The notes under the pieces: model-generated | Told to the model about the DNA's origin: nothing | Database searches by the model: none | The model's input: only the letters and a program-made list of their open reading frames with translations | In this document: in pieces, positions 19,877-29,801 of the stretch | How the letters are laid out: every line of letters begins with the position of its first letter | Position numbering within the stretch: position 1 is the stretch's first letter | DNA from: Cupriavidus campinensis | GTDB taxonomy: Bacteria > Pseudomonadota > Gammaproteobacteria > Burkholderiales > Burkholderiaceae | Assembly: GCF_905397395.1 (NCBI RefSeq) | Contig: NZ_CAJPVH010000036.1 | Span: 1-59,884, forward strand | DNA length: 59,884 bases | Direction of reading: 5' to 3' | Program-made: the position numbers and the translations under genes

Positions 19877-21820
19877 TTACACACCCCACACCTTCCACTT
19901 CGGACGGGTGGCCTTCAGGCTGGCCTCCGCCTTGGCGTACAGCGGGCGGGTGCGGCCCTTGTCCGCGCCGAGGTTGCGGGCGCGTTCGAACCAGCCCAGC
20001 GCCGTCTCGCGCTGGCCCATGCCCAGCGCCGCCAGCACCGCGTGCAGCCAGGTTTCGGCATCCCAGTCGGCGCGGGCGGCGAAGGCCAGCTGGAAGTCGG
20101 TCAGCGCTTCCGGAAACTGCTCCATCTCCGTCAGCAGCCGGGCCCGCTGGGCGCGCGGCGCGGCCTGGTCGGCCGGATCGCCCTCGGTCAGCAACACCGC
20201 CCGCTCGAACAGCGGCAGCGCGCGGGCCGGCTCGGCCAGTTCGTGCCAGATCTGGCCGAAGCGGTTGAACAGCCACGCGTCCTCCACCAGCAGCGAGCGG
20301 CGTTGCAGGGCTTCGAGTTCACCCAGGGCGTCGATCTTGTCGTGCTCGTCCATCGCCGCCATGCCCGCCTGCAGCAACGCCGCATAGTGGGCGCGGGCGT
20401 GCGCCATGGCGTGGGCGCCGGCGGTGCGGGCCTCCACGGGCAGCGCGTCCAGCCGCGCATCCATATGGGTGATGGCGGCGCGCGCGGATTCGGTGGCATC
20501 GCGCCCGCCCAGCGCGCGCCAGGCGGCTACCAGCCGGCTGAACGCCCACGTCACATCGGCCGGATTGCGCTCCACCGGGTAGCGGTTGAGCACCTCGCCG
20601 GCCAGCTCCACCACCTGCTTGTGCTGGCCCGCCGACGCATGGGCGTCGAGCAGGTCGATCCAATGGTCGATGAAATCGCTCGCGGCCATGCCCTTGTGGT
20701 GCAGTGCCACTTTTTCCTCGACATGGGCGGCATCGGCCGGCAGCAGGCGCGCCGTGAGCCGGCACAGCAGCGAGTACAGGTGCGGGTCGGCGTTGCCGCC
20801 GTGGCCGTCGGCATCGCCCTCACCTGTGGAAAAGTAGGCTTCGAAGCGCTCCAGCCCTTTGCGGCAGGTGGCCTCCAGCATCGGCTTCAGGGCCGACTCG
20901 GACGCCGGCACCTCGTCGATGAACGCGCCCAGCGCCGTGGCGGCGTGGAAGTAGGCGGCGCCGTCGTCGGCATCGGCGGTCATGGCGAAACCCTGCCAGG
21001 CCGGCGGCGTACCCGGCGCTGCGTCGGCAGACTGATGGCGCCAGGTCAGGTCGCGTACCTGCGCCTGCGGGTCGGGCCGCTGGCGCAGGTAGGTGGCCAG
21101 GTCGTCCAGCGCGCCGGCGCGGTCGCTGCCCAGCCGCAGCGGCGCGCGCAGCCGGCGCGCCTCGGGGTGATCGGGGTGCTCGGCCAGCACGCGCTCGGCC
21201 TCCATGCCCGCCATGGCGTCGCCGGCTTCCGGCGTCAGGTCGAGCAATTCGGGGGAATCGAGGGCGATACGGGCCAGGCAGATGCGCATCAGCGGCTCGC
21301 CAAGCTGGCTGGCGGCGTCGGCACGATCCACGTAGTCCTGCACCAGCGGCAGGATATCGGCGGCGCCGAGATCCGGCGCGCGATACAGCAGGTCGTGCCA
21401 GTAGCGGCCCGCGCGGGCGAAATCGTTGAGCCGGAAGGCGACGAAGCCGGCGTAGAAGTGCGCGGCCCACTCGCCCGACGCCAGCCCGTTGCGGCGCGCG
21501 GCCTCGTGGAGCCACGGCAGCGCCTCGGCGTCCTGCCCCTGGCGCATCAGCAGCGTGCCGTAAAGATGGGCGAGCGCGCCGCGCGACGCCCAGCGGTGCA
21601 CCGGCGCCAGCGGCAGCTCGGGCAGACGGGCCATGGCGGCCTCCAGCGCGGCCAGCGCGCCGGGCACATCGTCCTGGTCCGCATGCAGTTGCGCCTGCAG
21701 CGCGGCGTAGTCGACCACTTCGGGGTGGGCCTCGCAAAGCTGGTCGGCGATCTGTAGCGCCTCGGCGTGGCGCCCGGCATTGGCTAGCGCAATCGCGTGC
21801 TCATAACTGACTTCCTGCAC
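19877..21820 (-). CDS. tetratricopeptide-repeat protein of unknown function
   Basis: This 647-residue soluble protein is mostly alpha-helical, Ala/Leu-rich and made of degenerate TPR units. Examples are HAIALANAGRHAEALQIADQL at the N-terminus, LAHLYGTLLMRQGQDAEAL, and a C-terminal pair ending LAALGMGQRETALGWFERAR. No signal peptide, membrane segment or enzymatic motif was seen. TPR domains bind peptides or scaffold complexes. It is a single-gene unit between two terminators. The family is present in Burkholderiaceae as far as can be judged by eye, but the function is not known. Confidence 0.8.
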   Translation of the reverse strand: MQEVSYEHAIALANAGRHAEALQIADQLCEAHPEVVDYAALQAQLHADQDDVPGALAALEAAMARLPELPLAPVHRWASRGALAHLYGTLLMRQGQDAEALPWLHEAARRNGLASGEWAAHFYAGFVAFRLNDFARAGRYWHDLLYRAPDLGAADILPLVQDYVDRADAASQLGEPLMRICLARIALDSPELLDLTPEAGDAMAGMEAERVLAEHPDHPEARRLRAPLRLGSDRAGALDDLATYLRQRPDPQAQVRDLTWRHQSADAAPGTPPAWQGFAMTADADDGAAYFHAATALGAFIDEVPASESALKPMLEATCRKGLERFEAYFSTGEGDADGHGGNADPHLYSLLCRLTARLLPADAAHVEEKVALHHKGMAASDFIDHWIDLLDAHASAGQHKQVVELAGEVLNRYPVERNPADVTWAFSRLVAAWRALGGRDATESARAAITHMDARLDALPVEARTAGAHAMAHARAHYAALLQAGMAAMDEHDKIDALGELEALQRRSLLVEDAWLFNRFGQIWHELAEPARALPLFERAVLLTEGDPADQAAPRAQRARLLTEMEQFPEALTDFQLAFAARADWDAETWLHAVLAALGMGQRETALGWFERARNLGADKGRTRPLYAKAEASLKATRPKWKVWGV

Positions 21821-21920
21821 GGACGGCTCCTATGGAAAAAGTATGCAAAAGCGCGATTATGCGCCAACGCCGGGAAAGACCATGGGAAGAACAGCGGGGG
21901 AAACCCATCTGCTTTGGTAT

Positions 21921-21947
21921 AAAAAAACGCCACCCGGGGGGTGGCGT
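21921..21947 (-). terminator. terminator downstream of the livK-type gene
   Basis: A 9-bp stem (ACGCCACCC, 21927-21935, with 21939-21947) and a 3-nt loop are followed on the minus strand by T7. It ends the transcript of the binding-protein gene at 22014-23165. Confidence 0.9.
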
Positions 21948-22013
21948 GAGTCCTGCAGGCGCGCCGGCCGGAGGAAAGCCAGCCGGCGGCCCTGTGTCTT
22001 GCGCAGTCAGGGC

Positions 22014-23165
22014 TTACTTGCCGCCCACCGTTTCCAGCACGGTCCACTTGCCGTCCACGACCTTGTAAACGGTAATGCCGCCGTCCTTCAGGTCACCGCG
22101 GGCGTCATAGGCCAGCGTCTTGGTGGTCACGCCCTGCATGTTGGTCGCGGCCAGTACCGGCAGGTAACGCGCCGGGTCAGCCGAGCCGGCCTTGATCATC
22201 GCCGTCATCATGGCGGTGGCGCCGTCATAGGCGTACGGCGAGTAGGTCTGCACCTTGCCGCCGAAGCGCTTTTCGTACTTCTTCTCGTACGCGGCGCCGC
22301 CCGGCATCTGGTCCAGCGGCAGGCCGGCCAGCGACACCACCGTGCCATCGGCCGCCGAGCCGGCCAGCTTCAGGAAGTTGTCGGTCTTCGACATTTCGCC
22401 CGACACCAGCGGCGCCTTCAGGCCCAGTTCCTTGACCTGCTTGGCCATCGGGGCCGATTGGGTCTCGGCGCCGCCGTAGAAGATCACGTCCGGGTTGCTG
22501 CGCTTCAGGTTGGTCAGCACGGCCTTGAAGTCCACCGCCTTGTCGTTGGTGAACTCGCGGCGCACGATCTTGCCGCCGGCGGCCTTGGCGGCCTTCTCGA
22601 ACTCGTCAGCCAGACCCTGGCCGTAGGCGGTACGGTCATCGACGATGGCGATGTTCTTGGCACCCAGCTTCTTCACCACAAAGGCGCCGATCACCGAACC
22701 CTGCTGGGTATCGGACGTCATCATGCGGAACGTGGTCTTGAAGCCCTGGCGCGTGTACTCGGGGGCCGTGGCCATGGCGATCTGGGGAATGCCGGCGCGG
22801 TTGTAGACCATCGACGCCGGGATGCTGGTGCCCGAGTTGAAGTGGCCGAGCATGCCCTGGATGCCCGAGTCCACCAGCTTCTGGGCCACCACGGAACCCG
22901 TCTTCGGATCTGCCTGGTCATCTTCCGAGACCAGCACGAACTTGACTTCCTTGCCGCCGATCTTCGGCTTGGTGGCGTTCATGTCCTCGATGGCAAGGAC
23001 CACGCCGTTCTGCATGTCCTTGCCGTACTGCGCCTGGCCGCCGGTCATCGGGGCGGCGAAGCCCAGCTTGATTTCCTGCGCCTGCGCGAAGGCAGCCTGC
23101 GCGGCGGTCAGGCCTGCAACGGCCATGGCAACGGTCATGGCCGTTTTCTGGAATGTCGAGCTCAT
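22014..23165 (-). CDS. branched-chain amino-acid type ABC substrate-binding protein (orphan)
   Basis: This 383-residue protein has a cleavable signal peptide (cut near AAFAQAQ). It then shows the LivJ/LivK pattern: EIKLGFAAPMTGGQAQYGKD, GMLGHFNSGTSIPAS, PQIAMATAPEYTRQGF and VDDRTAYGQGLADEF. It binds an amino acid in the periplasm for a LivHMGF transporter. The fold and many residues match leucine/isoleucine/valine receptors, but specificity is uncertain. No permease is adjacent. It follows putA by 184 nt on the same strand, so a link with proline or related amino-acid uptake is possible. A GGAG ribosome site precedes the ATG. Confidence 0.93.
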   Translation of the reverse strand: MSSTFQKTAMTVAMAVAGLTAAQAAFAQAQEIKLGFAAPMTGGQAQYGKDMQNGVVLAIEDMNATKPKIGGKEVKFVLVSEDDQADPKTGSVVAQKLVDSGIQGMLGHFNSGTSIPASMVYNRAGIPQIAMATAPEYTRQGFKTTFRMMTSDTQQGSVIGAFVVKKLGAKNIAIVDDRTAYGQGLADEFEKAAKAAGGKIVRREFTNDKAVDFKAVLTNLKRSNPDVIFYGGAETQSAPMAKQVKELGLKAPLVSGEMSKTDNFLKLAGSAADGTVVSLAGLPLDQMPGGAAYEKKYEKRFGGKVQTYSPYAYDGATAMMTAMIKAGSADPARYLPVLAATNMQGVTTKTLAYDARGDLKDGGITVYKVVDGKWTVLETVGGK

Positions 23166-23349
23166 CAGTTCTCCTTGGGTCCCATTGGGTGCTTAGGGTG
23201 CCGTATTGTGGCTGCGCGGCCGGCCTCCGGCGCGCATCGCGGACCGGCGTTGGCAGCACCGCTCCGTTCCTCGGTTGCGCGGCGGGGTCGGGATCGCCGG
23301 CCCCCACCGCACGCATCGACAACCGATCAACTAAGGACTTGCTTAATAC

Positions 23350-26300
23350 TTAGCCAATCGTCATCAGACTTGCATTGCCGCCCGCTGCCGCCGTGTTGAC
23401 GGACAGCGAACGCTCGATCAACAAACGCTCCAGCGCGACATTCGGTTCACCGTGAGCCAACCCCTGCACGCCGACGATGGGACCAGGCCGCTGGGCCACC
23501 TGTTCGCAGACGGTACGCAGCTGGTCGGAATCGCCGTGGTGCAGCACCGCGTCGAAAGCGGCGTCCGCAGCCTGCGCATCTTGCCAGTTGGCGGCCAGGC
23601 GGACGCGCGATTGTACTGCCTGGGGCAGGCGCGACAGCAAGCCCTTGTTTGCAGTGGTGTCTGGCCACAACGCCTGGGCGCCCACGGCCAGTACGGCGGC
23701 CAGCTGGGTGAGCAGGTCTGCCTCTTGCTGGGCCAGGCACAGCACCCGCTCGCGCGGCAGCAGCGAGTAGGTATTGCGCTCGCCGGTGGGGCCGGGCAGC
23801 GTCACGGCCAGGCCGGACGGGCTCGCCTCGGCGAAGCGGTCGCAGGCGGCCGCCAACTCGGGTTGCGAGCCCTGCGCCCACGCCTTCAGCGCGGCCAGGC
23901 CGGATGAGACCGGCGCAACCTGCGCCCCGCCGTTGGTATCGGCGCTACGCACGGTGCGGGCCACGGCGTCCTGCGGGCACACCGACAGCAGGCGGTGCAG
24001 GTAGAGCGGGCCGCCCGCCTTGGGGCCGGTGCCGGACAGGCCCTCGCCACCAAACGGCTGCACGCCAACCACTGCACCAACAATGTTGCGATTCACATAC
24101 AGGTTGCCCACATGGGCACGATCCACGATGCGGGCGATGGTTTCGTCAATCCGCGTATGGATGCCCAGCGTCAGGCCATAGCCGGTGCCGTTGATCTGGT
24201 CGATCATCGTGTCGAGCGCGGCGCGCGGGTAGCGCACCACGTGCAGCACCGGGCCGAAGACCTCGCGTTGCAACTCATCCAGGCTTTCCAGCTCGATCAG
24301 CGTGGGCGGCACGAAGGTGCCGTGGCGGCAGGCGGCAGACTGCGCGGCGCCCGGATCGGCCTGATGGACACGGCGGCCCTTGGCGCGCATCGCCTCGATA
24401 TGGCGGACGATGCCGGTACGCGCTTCGTCGTCGATCACCGGGCCGACGTCGGTCGAGAGGCGGTCCGGGTTGGCCAGCGTCAGCTCGCCCATCGCGCCCT
24501 TGAGCATTTCCAGGATGCGGTCGGCCACGTCTTCCTGCAGGCACAGCACGCGCAGCGCGGAGCAGCGCTGGCCAGCCGAGTCGAAGGCGGAGGACACCAC
24601 GTCCGCCACCACCTGCTCGGCCAGCGCGGACGAATCCACGATCATCGCGTTCTGGCCGCCGGTTTCGGCGATCAGCGGGATCGGACGGCCGGCGGCGTCC
24701 AGACGGCCAGCCACGTTGCGTTGCAGCAGGCGCGCCACCTCGGTGGAGCCGGTGAACATCACGCCCTTGACGCGGGCATCGCCCACCAGCATGGCGCCGA
24801 CGGTCTCGCCGCGGCCCGGCAGCAGTTGCACGGCACCAGCCGGCACGCCGGCCTCGCGCAGCAGGCGCACGGCCTGGGCGGCGATCAGCGGGGTCTGCTC
24901 GGCCGGCTTGGCCAGCACCGGGTTGCCGGCGGCCAGCGCGGCAGCCACCTGGCCGGTGAAGATCGCCAGCGGGAAATTCCACGGGCTGATGCAGACCACC
25001 GGGCCCAGCGGGCGATGGGTATCGTTCGAGAAGCCCTCCCGCACCTGCACCGCGTAGTAGCGCAGGAAGTCCACGGCCTCGCGCACTTCGGCAATCGCGT
25101 TCGAGAAGGTCTTGCCGGCCTCGCGCATGATGGTGCCCATCAGCGACTGCATCTGGGCTTCCATCAGGTCAGCGGCGCGCTCCAGGGCGGCGGCGCGCAC
25201 CTCGGGCGGCGTGGCCTGCCAGATCGGCGCCACGTTGACGGCGGCGGCCAGCGCGGCCTCGATCTCGTCCGGTGTGGCTTCGCTGACGTGGCCCACCACG
25301 TCGCGGTGGTCGGCCGGATTCAGCACCGGGGCGAACACGGCGTCGGCGCGCGACACATCGCCACCCAGCAGCGGCTCGGCACGCACGGTGTCGCTCGTGC
25401 CGGCCAGCAGCGCCGACGACAGCGACGCCAGCCGGTGCTCGTTCGACAGATCGATACCGATCGAATTGGCGCGCGACTTGCCATACAGCGCGCGCGGATG
25501 CGGGATGCGCGGGTGCGGCAGGCCGAGCGTGCCTTCGGTCTTGTGCATCTGCTCGACCACGGCCACCGGGTCGGCCACCAGTTCGTCGAGGGCGATGGTG
25601 TCGTCGGCAATCCGGTTCACGAACGACGTATTTGCGCCATTTTCCAGCAGGCGGCGGACCAGATAGGCCAACAGCGTTTCGTGCGTGCCCACCGGCGCGT
25701 AGATCCGGCAAGGCCGGTTGAACTTGCCCTCGGCAAGGGGACCCACCACCTGGTCGTACAGCGGCTCGCCCATGCCGTGCAGGCACTGGAACTCGTATTG
25801 GCCGGGGTAGTAGTTCTGGCCGGCGATCTGGTAGATCGCCGAAAGCGTGTGCGCGTTGTGCGTGGCGAACTGGGGATAGATCGCGTCGGGCACGGACAGC
25901 AGCTTGCGCGCGCAGGCGATGTACGACACATCGGTGTACACCTTGCGCGTATAGACCGGGTAGCCCTCCAGGCCATCGACCTGCCCGCGCTTGATCTCGC
26001 TATCCCAATAGGCGCCCTTGACCAGGCGGATCATCAGGCGGTGCCGGCTGCGGCGCGCGAGGTCGATCACATAGTCGATCACGAACGGGCAGCGCTTCTG
26101 GTAACCCTGCACCACGAAGCCGATGCCGTTCCAGCCGGCGAGGTCGGGTTCGAAGCAGAGGCGTTCGAGCAGGTCGAGCGAGATTTCGAGGCGGTCTGCC
26201 TCTTCCGCATCGATATTGATGCCGATGTCGTACTGGCGCGCCAGCATCGTCAGGGACTTCAGGCGGCCGTAGAGTTCCGAGATCACGCGCTCGTGCTGGG

Positions 26301-27318
26301 CGCGGCTGTAGCGCGGATGCAGCGCGGACAGCTTGATCGAGATGCCCGGGCCCTCGTAGATGCCCCGGCCGCGTGACGCCTGGCCGATGGCGTGGATGGC
26401 CTGCTCGTAGGAGGCCAGGTAGCGCTGGGCGTCGGCCTCGGTCATGGCGGCTTCGCCGAGCATGTCGTACGAGTAGCGGAAGCCTTCGGCCTCGTATTTC
26501 CGGGCGTTGGCGAGCGCCTCGGAGATGGTCTCGCCGGTGACGAACTGCTCGCCCATCAGGCGCATGGCCATATCCACGCCCTTGCGGATCAGCGGCTCGC
26601 CGCCCTTGCCGATGATGCGCGTCAGCGCCTTCGACAGCCCGGACTCCGTATGCGTGGCGACCAGCTTGCCGGTCAGCAGCAGGCCCCAGGTGGCGGCGTT
26701 GACGAACAGCGACGGGCTCTGGCCCAGGTGCGACTGCCAGTTGGCGCCGCTGATCTTGTCGCGGATCAGCGCATCACGCGTGGCCTTGTCGGGAATGCGC
26801 AGCAGCGCTTCGGCCAGGCACATCAGCGCCACGCCTTCCTGCGACGACAGCGAAAATTCCTGGATCAGGCCCTGCACCAGCCCTTCTCGGCCGGTGCCCA
26901 CCTTCTGCTCGCGCAGGCGCTGGGCCAGCGTCTTGGCCATCTTGATCGCGGCGTCGGCCTGTTGCTGCGGCAGGCGGGCCTGTTCCAGCAGCACCGGCAC
27001 GCAATCGGTTTCCGGGCGACGATAGGCCGAGGTAATCGCAGCGCGCAGCACGGACTGCGGCTGGATACTCTGGGCGAATTCGAGGAATGGCTGCGGGGCG
27101 GTGTCGCCCGGTTGCACCTCGGTGTCGCTGCCGTCGGCGTCCGCGCTGGCGCCGAACCCGCCCTCGTGCGGCAGATGGCCGCGCTCGACCTGCTCCAGAT
27201 ACGTGAAGATCGCCTGCTTGATCAGCCAGTGCGGGGTGCGGTCGATCGATTGGGCAACGCGTTTGAGGCGGTCGCGCGAGGCGTCGTCGAGCTTGACGCC
27301 GAGGGTGGTGGTGGCCAT
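23350..27318 (-). CDS. putA: trifunctional PutA: repressor, proline dehydrogenase, P5C dehydrogenase
   Basis: This 1322-residue flavoenzyme oxidises proline to glutamate. Residues 1-47 form a ribbon-helix-helix DNA-binding domain (TTLGVKLDDASRDRLKRVA). The proline dehydrogenase barrel follows, with RLVKGAYWDSEIKRGQ and the FAD-region FATHNAHTLSAIY. The aldehyde dehydrogenase half has ISPWNFPLAIFTGQVAAAL, ETGGQNAMIVDSSAL and the catalytic Cys near residue 920 in SAGQRCSALRVLC. A C-terminal domain of about 200 residues, weakly aldehyde-dehydrogenase-like, completes it. The ATG at 27318 was chosen because the RHH domain starts there. PutA is membrane-associated when reduced and otherwise represses its own gene; matching operators lie just upstream. 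Confidence 0.97.
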   Translation of the reverse strand: MATTTLGVKLDDASRDRLKRVAQSIDRTPHWLIKQAIFTYLEQVERGHLPHEGGFGASADADGSDTEVQPGDTAPQPFLEFAQSIQPQSVLRAAITSAYRRPETDCVPVLLEQARLPQQQADAAIKMAKTLAQRLREQKVGTGREGLVQGLIQEFSLSSQEGVALMCLAEALLRIPDKATRDALIRDKISGANWQSHLGQSPSLFVNAATWGLLLTGKLVATHTESGLSKALTRIIGKGGEPLIRKGVDMAMRLMGEQFVTGETISEALANARKYEAEGFRYSYDMLGEAAMTEADAQRYLASYEQAIHAIGQASRGRGIYEGPGISIKLSALHPRYSRAQHERVISELYGRLKSLTMLARQYDIGINIDAEEADRLEISLDLLERLCFEPDLAGWNGIGFVVQGYQKRCPFVIDYVIDLARRSRHRLMIRLVKGAYWDSEIKRGQVDGLEGYPVYTRKVYTDVSYIACARKLLSVPDAIYPQFATHNAHTLSAIYQIAGQNYYPGQYEFQCLHGMGEPLYDQVVGPLAEGKFNRPCRIYAPVGTHETLLAYLVRRLLENGANTSFVNRIADDTIALDELVADPVAVVEQMHKTEGTLGLPHPRIPHPRALYGKSRANSIGIDLSNEHRLASLSSALLAGTSDTVRAEPLLGGDVSRADAVFAPVLNPADHRDVVGHVSEATPDEIEAALAAAVNVAPIWQATPPEVRAAALERAADLMEAQMQSLMGTIMREAGKTFSNAIAEVREAVDFLRYYAVQVREGFSNDTHRPLGPVVCISPWNFPLAIFTGQVAAALAAGNPVLAKPAEQTPLIAAQAVRLLREAGVPAGAVQLLPGRGETVGAMLVGDARVKGVMFTGSTEVARLLQRNVAGRLDAAGRPIPLIAETGGQNAMIVDSSALAEQVVADVVSSAFDSAGQRCSALRVLCLQEDVADRILEMLKGAMGELTLANPDRLSTDVGPVIDDEARTGIVRHIEAMRAKGRRVHQADPGAAQSAACRHGTFVPPTLIELESLDELQREVFGPVLHVVRYPRAALDTMIDQINGTGYGLTLGIHTRIDETIARIVDRAHVGNLYVNRNIVGAVVGVQPFGGEGLSGTGPKAGGPLYLHRLLSVCPQDAVARTVRSADTNGGAQVAPVSSGLAALKAWAQGSQPELAAACDRFAEASPSGLAVTLPGPTGERNTYSLLPRERVLCLAQQEADLLTQLAAVLAVGAQALWPDTTANKGLLSRLPQAVQSRVRLAANWQDAQAADAAFDAVLHHGDSDQLRTVCEQVAQRPGPIVGVQGLAHGEPNVALERLLIERSLSVNTAAAGGNASLMTIG

Positions 27319-27431
27319 GCGAGCAGTTCTCCGAAAAGCGGGGGAAGCGGCCACGCGGTCCGCGCGCGGTGCGCACGCGAGCCCCGGCCGCTTCAGGGCT
27401 GCCGCGATATTACCCTCGGAAAATTGCGAGG

Positions 27432-27497
27432 TGCAACCTAGTGCAACCCCTTAGCCTGCGAAGGGGTGCGACGGTTGCACCACTACAACACTTTGCA
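27432..27497. promoter_or_regulatory. cluster of PutA operator-like GTTGCA sites
   Basis: The 185-nt gap between priA and putA has TGCAAC at 27432-27437 and 27442-27447, GTTGCA at 27474-27479 and a one-mismatch copy TTTGCA at 27492-27497. E. coli PutA is known to bind GTTGCA through its ribbon-helix-helix domain to repress put transcription. Three exact copies in 50 nt, about 115-160 nt upstream of a putA that has this domain, support autorepression. Confidence 0.75.
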
Positions 27498-27503
27498 CGC
27501 CGT

Positions 27504-29801
27504 CTAGATCCGCAGCGGGTCGATCTCCAACTGCCAGCGCACCCCCTTCACGGCGCTGCCGACCTCGCCAAATGTTTGCACCCACTCGCTCACAAACCGT
27601 TGCAACACCGGGCGGGCGCTCGCTTCCACCAGCATCTGCGCACGCTCCTTGTTGAAGATCCGCACCATCGACATCGGCACCGGGTCGTGGAGTTGCACCT
27701 CTGGCGCCAGCGCACAGGCATCGGCCCGTTCGCGCGCGGCCTGGAGGAAGGCCAGCGCCCGTTCGAGCTGGCCGTGCTCGGCCGTGACCAGCACTTGATA
27801 GGCGAATGGCGGCAGGCTGGCCTGACGGCGCTCGCGCAACTGGCTGGCGGCAAATCCATCATAGTCATGCCGGACCAGCGCCTGCAACGCCGGGGCGTCC
27901 GGGTAACGGGTCTGGATCAAGACTTCGCCCGGCAGCCCGGCCCGGCCCGCGCGGCCGGAGACCTGCATCAGCGACGCGAACAGGTGCTCGGCGGCGCGGA
28001 AGTCGTGACTGAACATCGCGGCGTCCGGATGGACGATGCCGACCAGCGTCACGCGCTGGAAGTCGTGGCCCTTGGCCACCATCTGCGTGCCAACCAGGAT
28101 GTCGACCTCGCCCGCGTGGACTTCGTCGAACATCGCCTGCGCGGTGCCCTTGCGGCGCGTGGAGTCGGCGTCGATCCGGGCGATGCGGGCGTCTGGAAAA
28201 CGCGTGGCGAGGGCCTCCTCGATGCGCTGCGTGCCCCGCCCAAGTGGCACAATATCGACATTGCCGCAGTCAGGGCAGTGATGCGGCACTGGCGATTCCA
28301 GCCCGCAGTGGTGGCAGCGCAGCCGGCGCTCCGGCCGGTGCAGCACGAGGTACGCCGAGCAACGCGGGCAGCCGGAGAGCCAGCCACAGCTATCGCAGGC
28401 CAGCACCGGCGCATAGCCGCGCCGGTTCAGGAACAGCAGGCTTTGCTGGCCGCGCTCCAGCCGTTGCTGGATGGCGTCCAGCAGCGGCACGGAGAGCCCT
28501 TCGAACAGATGGCGCTGGCGCTGCCGCTCATGGTTCAGGTCGATCAGCCGCACAGTGGGCAGCGCGGCGTCCGCCTGGGCGCGCTCGCGCAGCACGAGCT
28601 TGCGGTAGGCGCCCTGCTCGGCGCGATGCCAGGTCTCCATGGACGGCGTGGCGGAGCCCAGCACGATGCCGATCTTCAATTGGTTGGCGCGCCAGACGGC
28701 CAGGTCGCGCGCCGAGTAGCGCAGCCCTTCCTGCTGCTTGTATGACGTATCGTGCTCTTCATCGACGACAATCAGCCGCAAGTGCGGCATCGACGCCAGC
28801 ACCGCCATCCGCGTACCCAGCACGATGCGCGCCTCGCCGCGATGGGCGGCGAGCCATTGCAGACTGCGCTCCTGATCGGCCAGCCCGCTGTGGAGCACGG
28901 CCAGCGGCTCATGCGGGAAGCGGGCGGCAATGCGGGCCTGGAGCTGCGGCGTGAGATTGATCTCAGGCACGAGCATCAGGATCTGCGCGGCGGGGTCGGC
29001 GGCCAGCAGGCTCGCCATGGCGTGCAGGTAGACCTCGGTTTTGCCGCTGCCGGTGACGCCGTGTAGCAGGAACGGCGCGAAGCCTTCGGCGCCGGCGATG
29101 GCGTCCACGGCCTGCCGCTGCTCGTCGTGGAGGGGCGGCGCGACGGAGGGTGGCTGGTCCGGCGCAATATCGAGCAGCCTTCGCGCAGCAATCGACGATT
29201 CGATCCAGCCGGCGCCTTCCCACTCGGCCAGCCGGGCGGGGGCGGCGGTGCAGAGGGCGCGGGCGTCCGCCAGACCGATCCAGTCCGGCGTTGCGGCCAG
29301 CGCGGCGGCCAGCGCATGGGCGGTGCGGGAGCGCGTGGGTACGGCGGCGCGCAAGGCATCGCCCTGCCCTTCGCGTACCCGGTACTGCGTGCTTTGGGCG
29401 CGTTGGCCGAGGCGACCCCACGTCTCGGCCTCGCGCAGCGAGGGCGGCAGCGCAGGCAGCATGACCTCGCCCAGCCGGCGGTGGTAGTAGCGCGCCGCAA
29501 AACGGGCCAGCGCCATCCATTCGGCGTTCAGCGGGGGCATCCAGCCGATATGGCGCTCCACCGGGCGCAGGCGGTCCGGGGGCACATCGCTGCTGTCGGC
29601 CATCTCCACGGCCACGCCGACCATGCTGCGGCGGCCGAACGGCACCACCACGAGGTCACCCGGGGCCACGCCATGCGCGGCCACGTAGTCGAAACAGTCG
29701 TCGGCCGGGGTATCGAGCGCCACGCGCACGATTGGTGCCGGGCCCGGGGAGGCTTCCAATGTCTGTGATGTTTGCGCGACGTCGAGCAGGGGGACGGTCA
29801 T
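27504..29801 (-). CDS. priA: primosomal replication helicase PriA
   Basis: This 765-residue superfamily 2 helicase reloads the replisome at stalled forks. Seen: an N-terminal 3'-OH-binding domain (VRVALDTPADDCFDYVA, VVVPFGRR), Walker A LLHGVTGSGKTEVY, and motif II VVDEEHDTSYKQ. The zinc domain has eight cysteines in four CXXC-like pairs (CDSCGWLSGCPRC, then CHHCG and CPDC). The helicase end has GTQMVAKGHDFQRV. The ATG at 29801 was chosen because it starts a normal N-terminus; 12 residues further upstream are open but lack a start context. The gene lies between hemE and putA on the minus strand, with regulatory DNA on both sides. Confidence 0.96.
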   Translation of the reverse strand: MTVPLLDVAQTSQTLEASPGPAPIVRVALDTPADDCFDYVAAHGVAPGDLVVVPFGRRSMVGVAVEMADSSDVPPDRLRPVERHIGWMPPLNAEWMALARFAARYYHRRLGEVMLPALPPSLREAETWGRLGQRAQSTQYRVREGQGDALRAAVPTRSRTAHALAAALAATPDWIGLADARALCTAAPARLAEWEGAGWIESSIAARRLLDIAPDQPPSVAPPLHDEQRQAVDAIAGAEGFAPFLLHGVTGSGKTEVYLHAMASLLAADPAAQILMLVPEINLTPQLQARIAARFPHEPLAVLHSGLADQERSLQWLAAHRGEARIVLGTRMAVLASMPHLRLIVVDEEHDTSYKQQEGLRYSARDLAVWRANQLKIGIVLGSATPSMETWHRAEQGAYRKLVLRERAQADAALPTVRLIDLNHERQRQRHLFEGLSVPLLDAIQQRLERGQQSLLFLNRRGYAPVLACDSCGWLSGCPRCSAYLVLHRPERRLRCHHCGLESPVPHHCPDCGNVDIVPLGRGTQRIEEALATRFPDARIARIDADSTRRKGTAQAMFDEVHAGEVDILVGTQMVAKGHDFQRVTLVGIVHPDAAMFSHDFRAAEHLFASLMQVSGRAGRAGLPGEVLIQTRYPDAPALQALVRHDYDGFAASQLRERRQASLPPFAYQVLVTAEHGQLERALAFLQAARERADACALAPEVQLHDPVPMSMVRIFNKERAQMLVEASARPVLQRFVSEWVQTFGEVGSAVKGVRWQLEIDPLRI

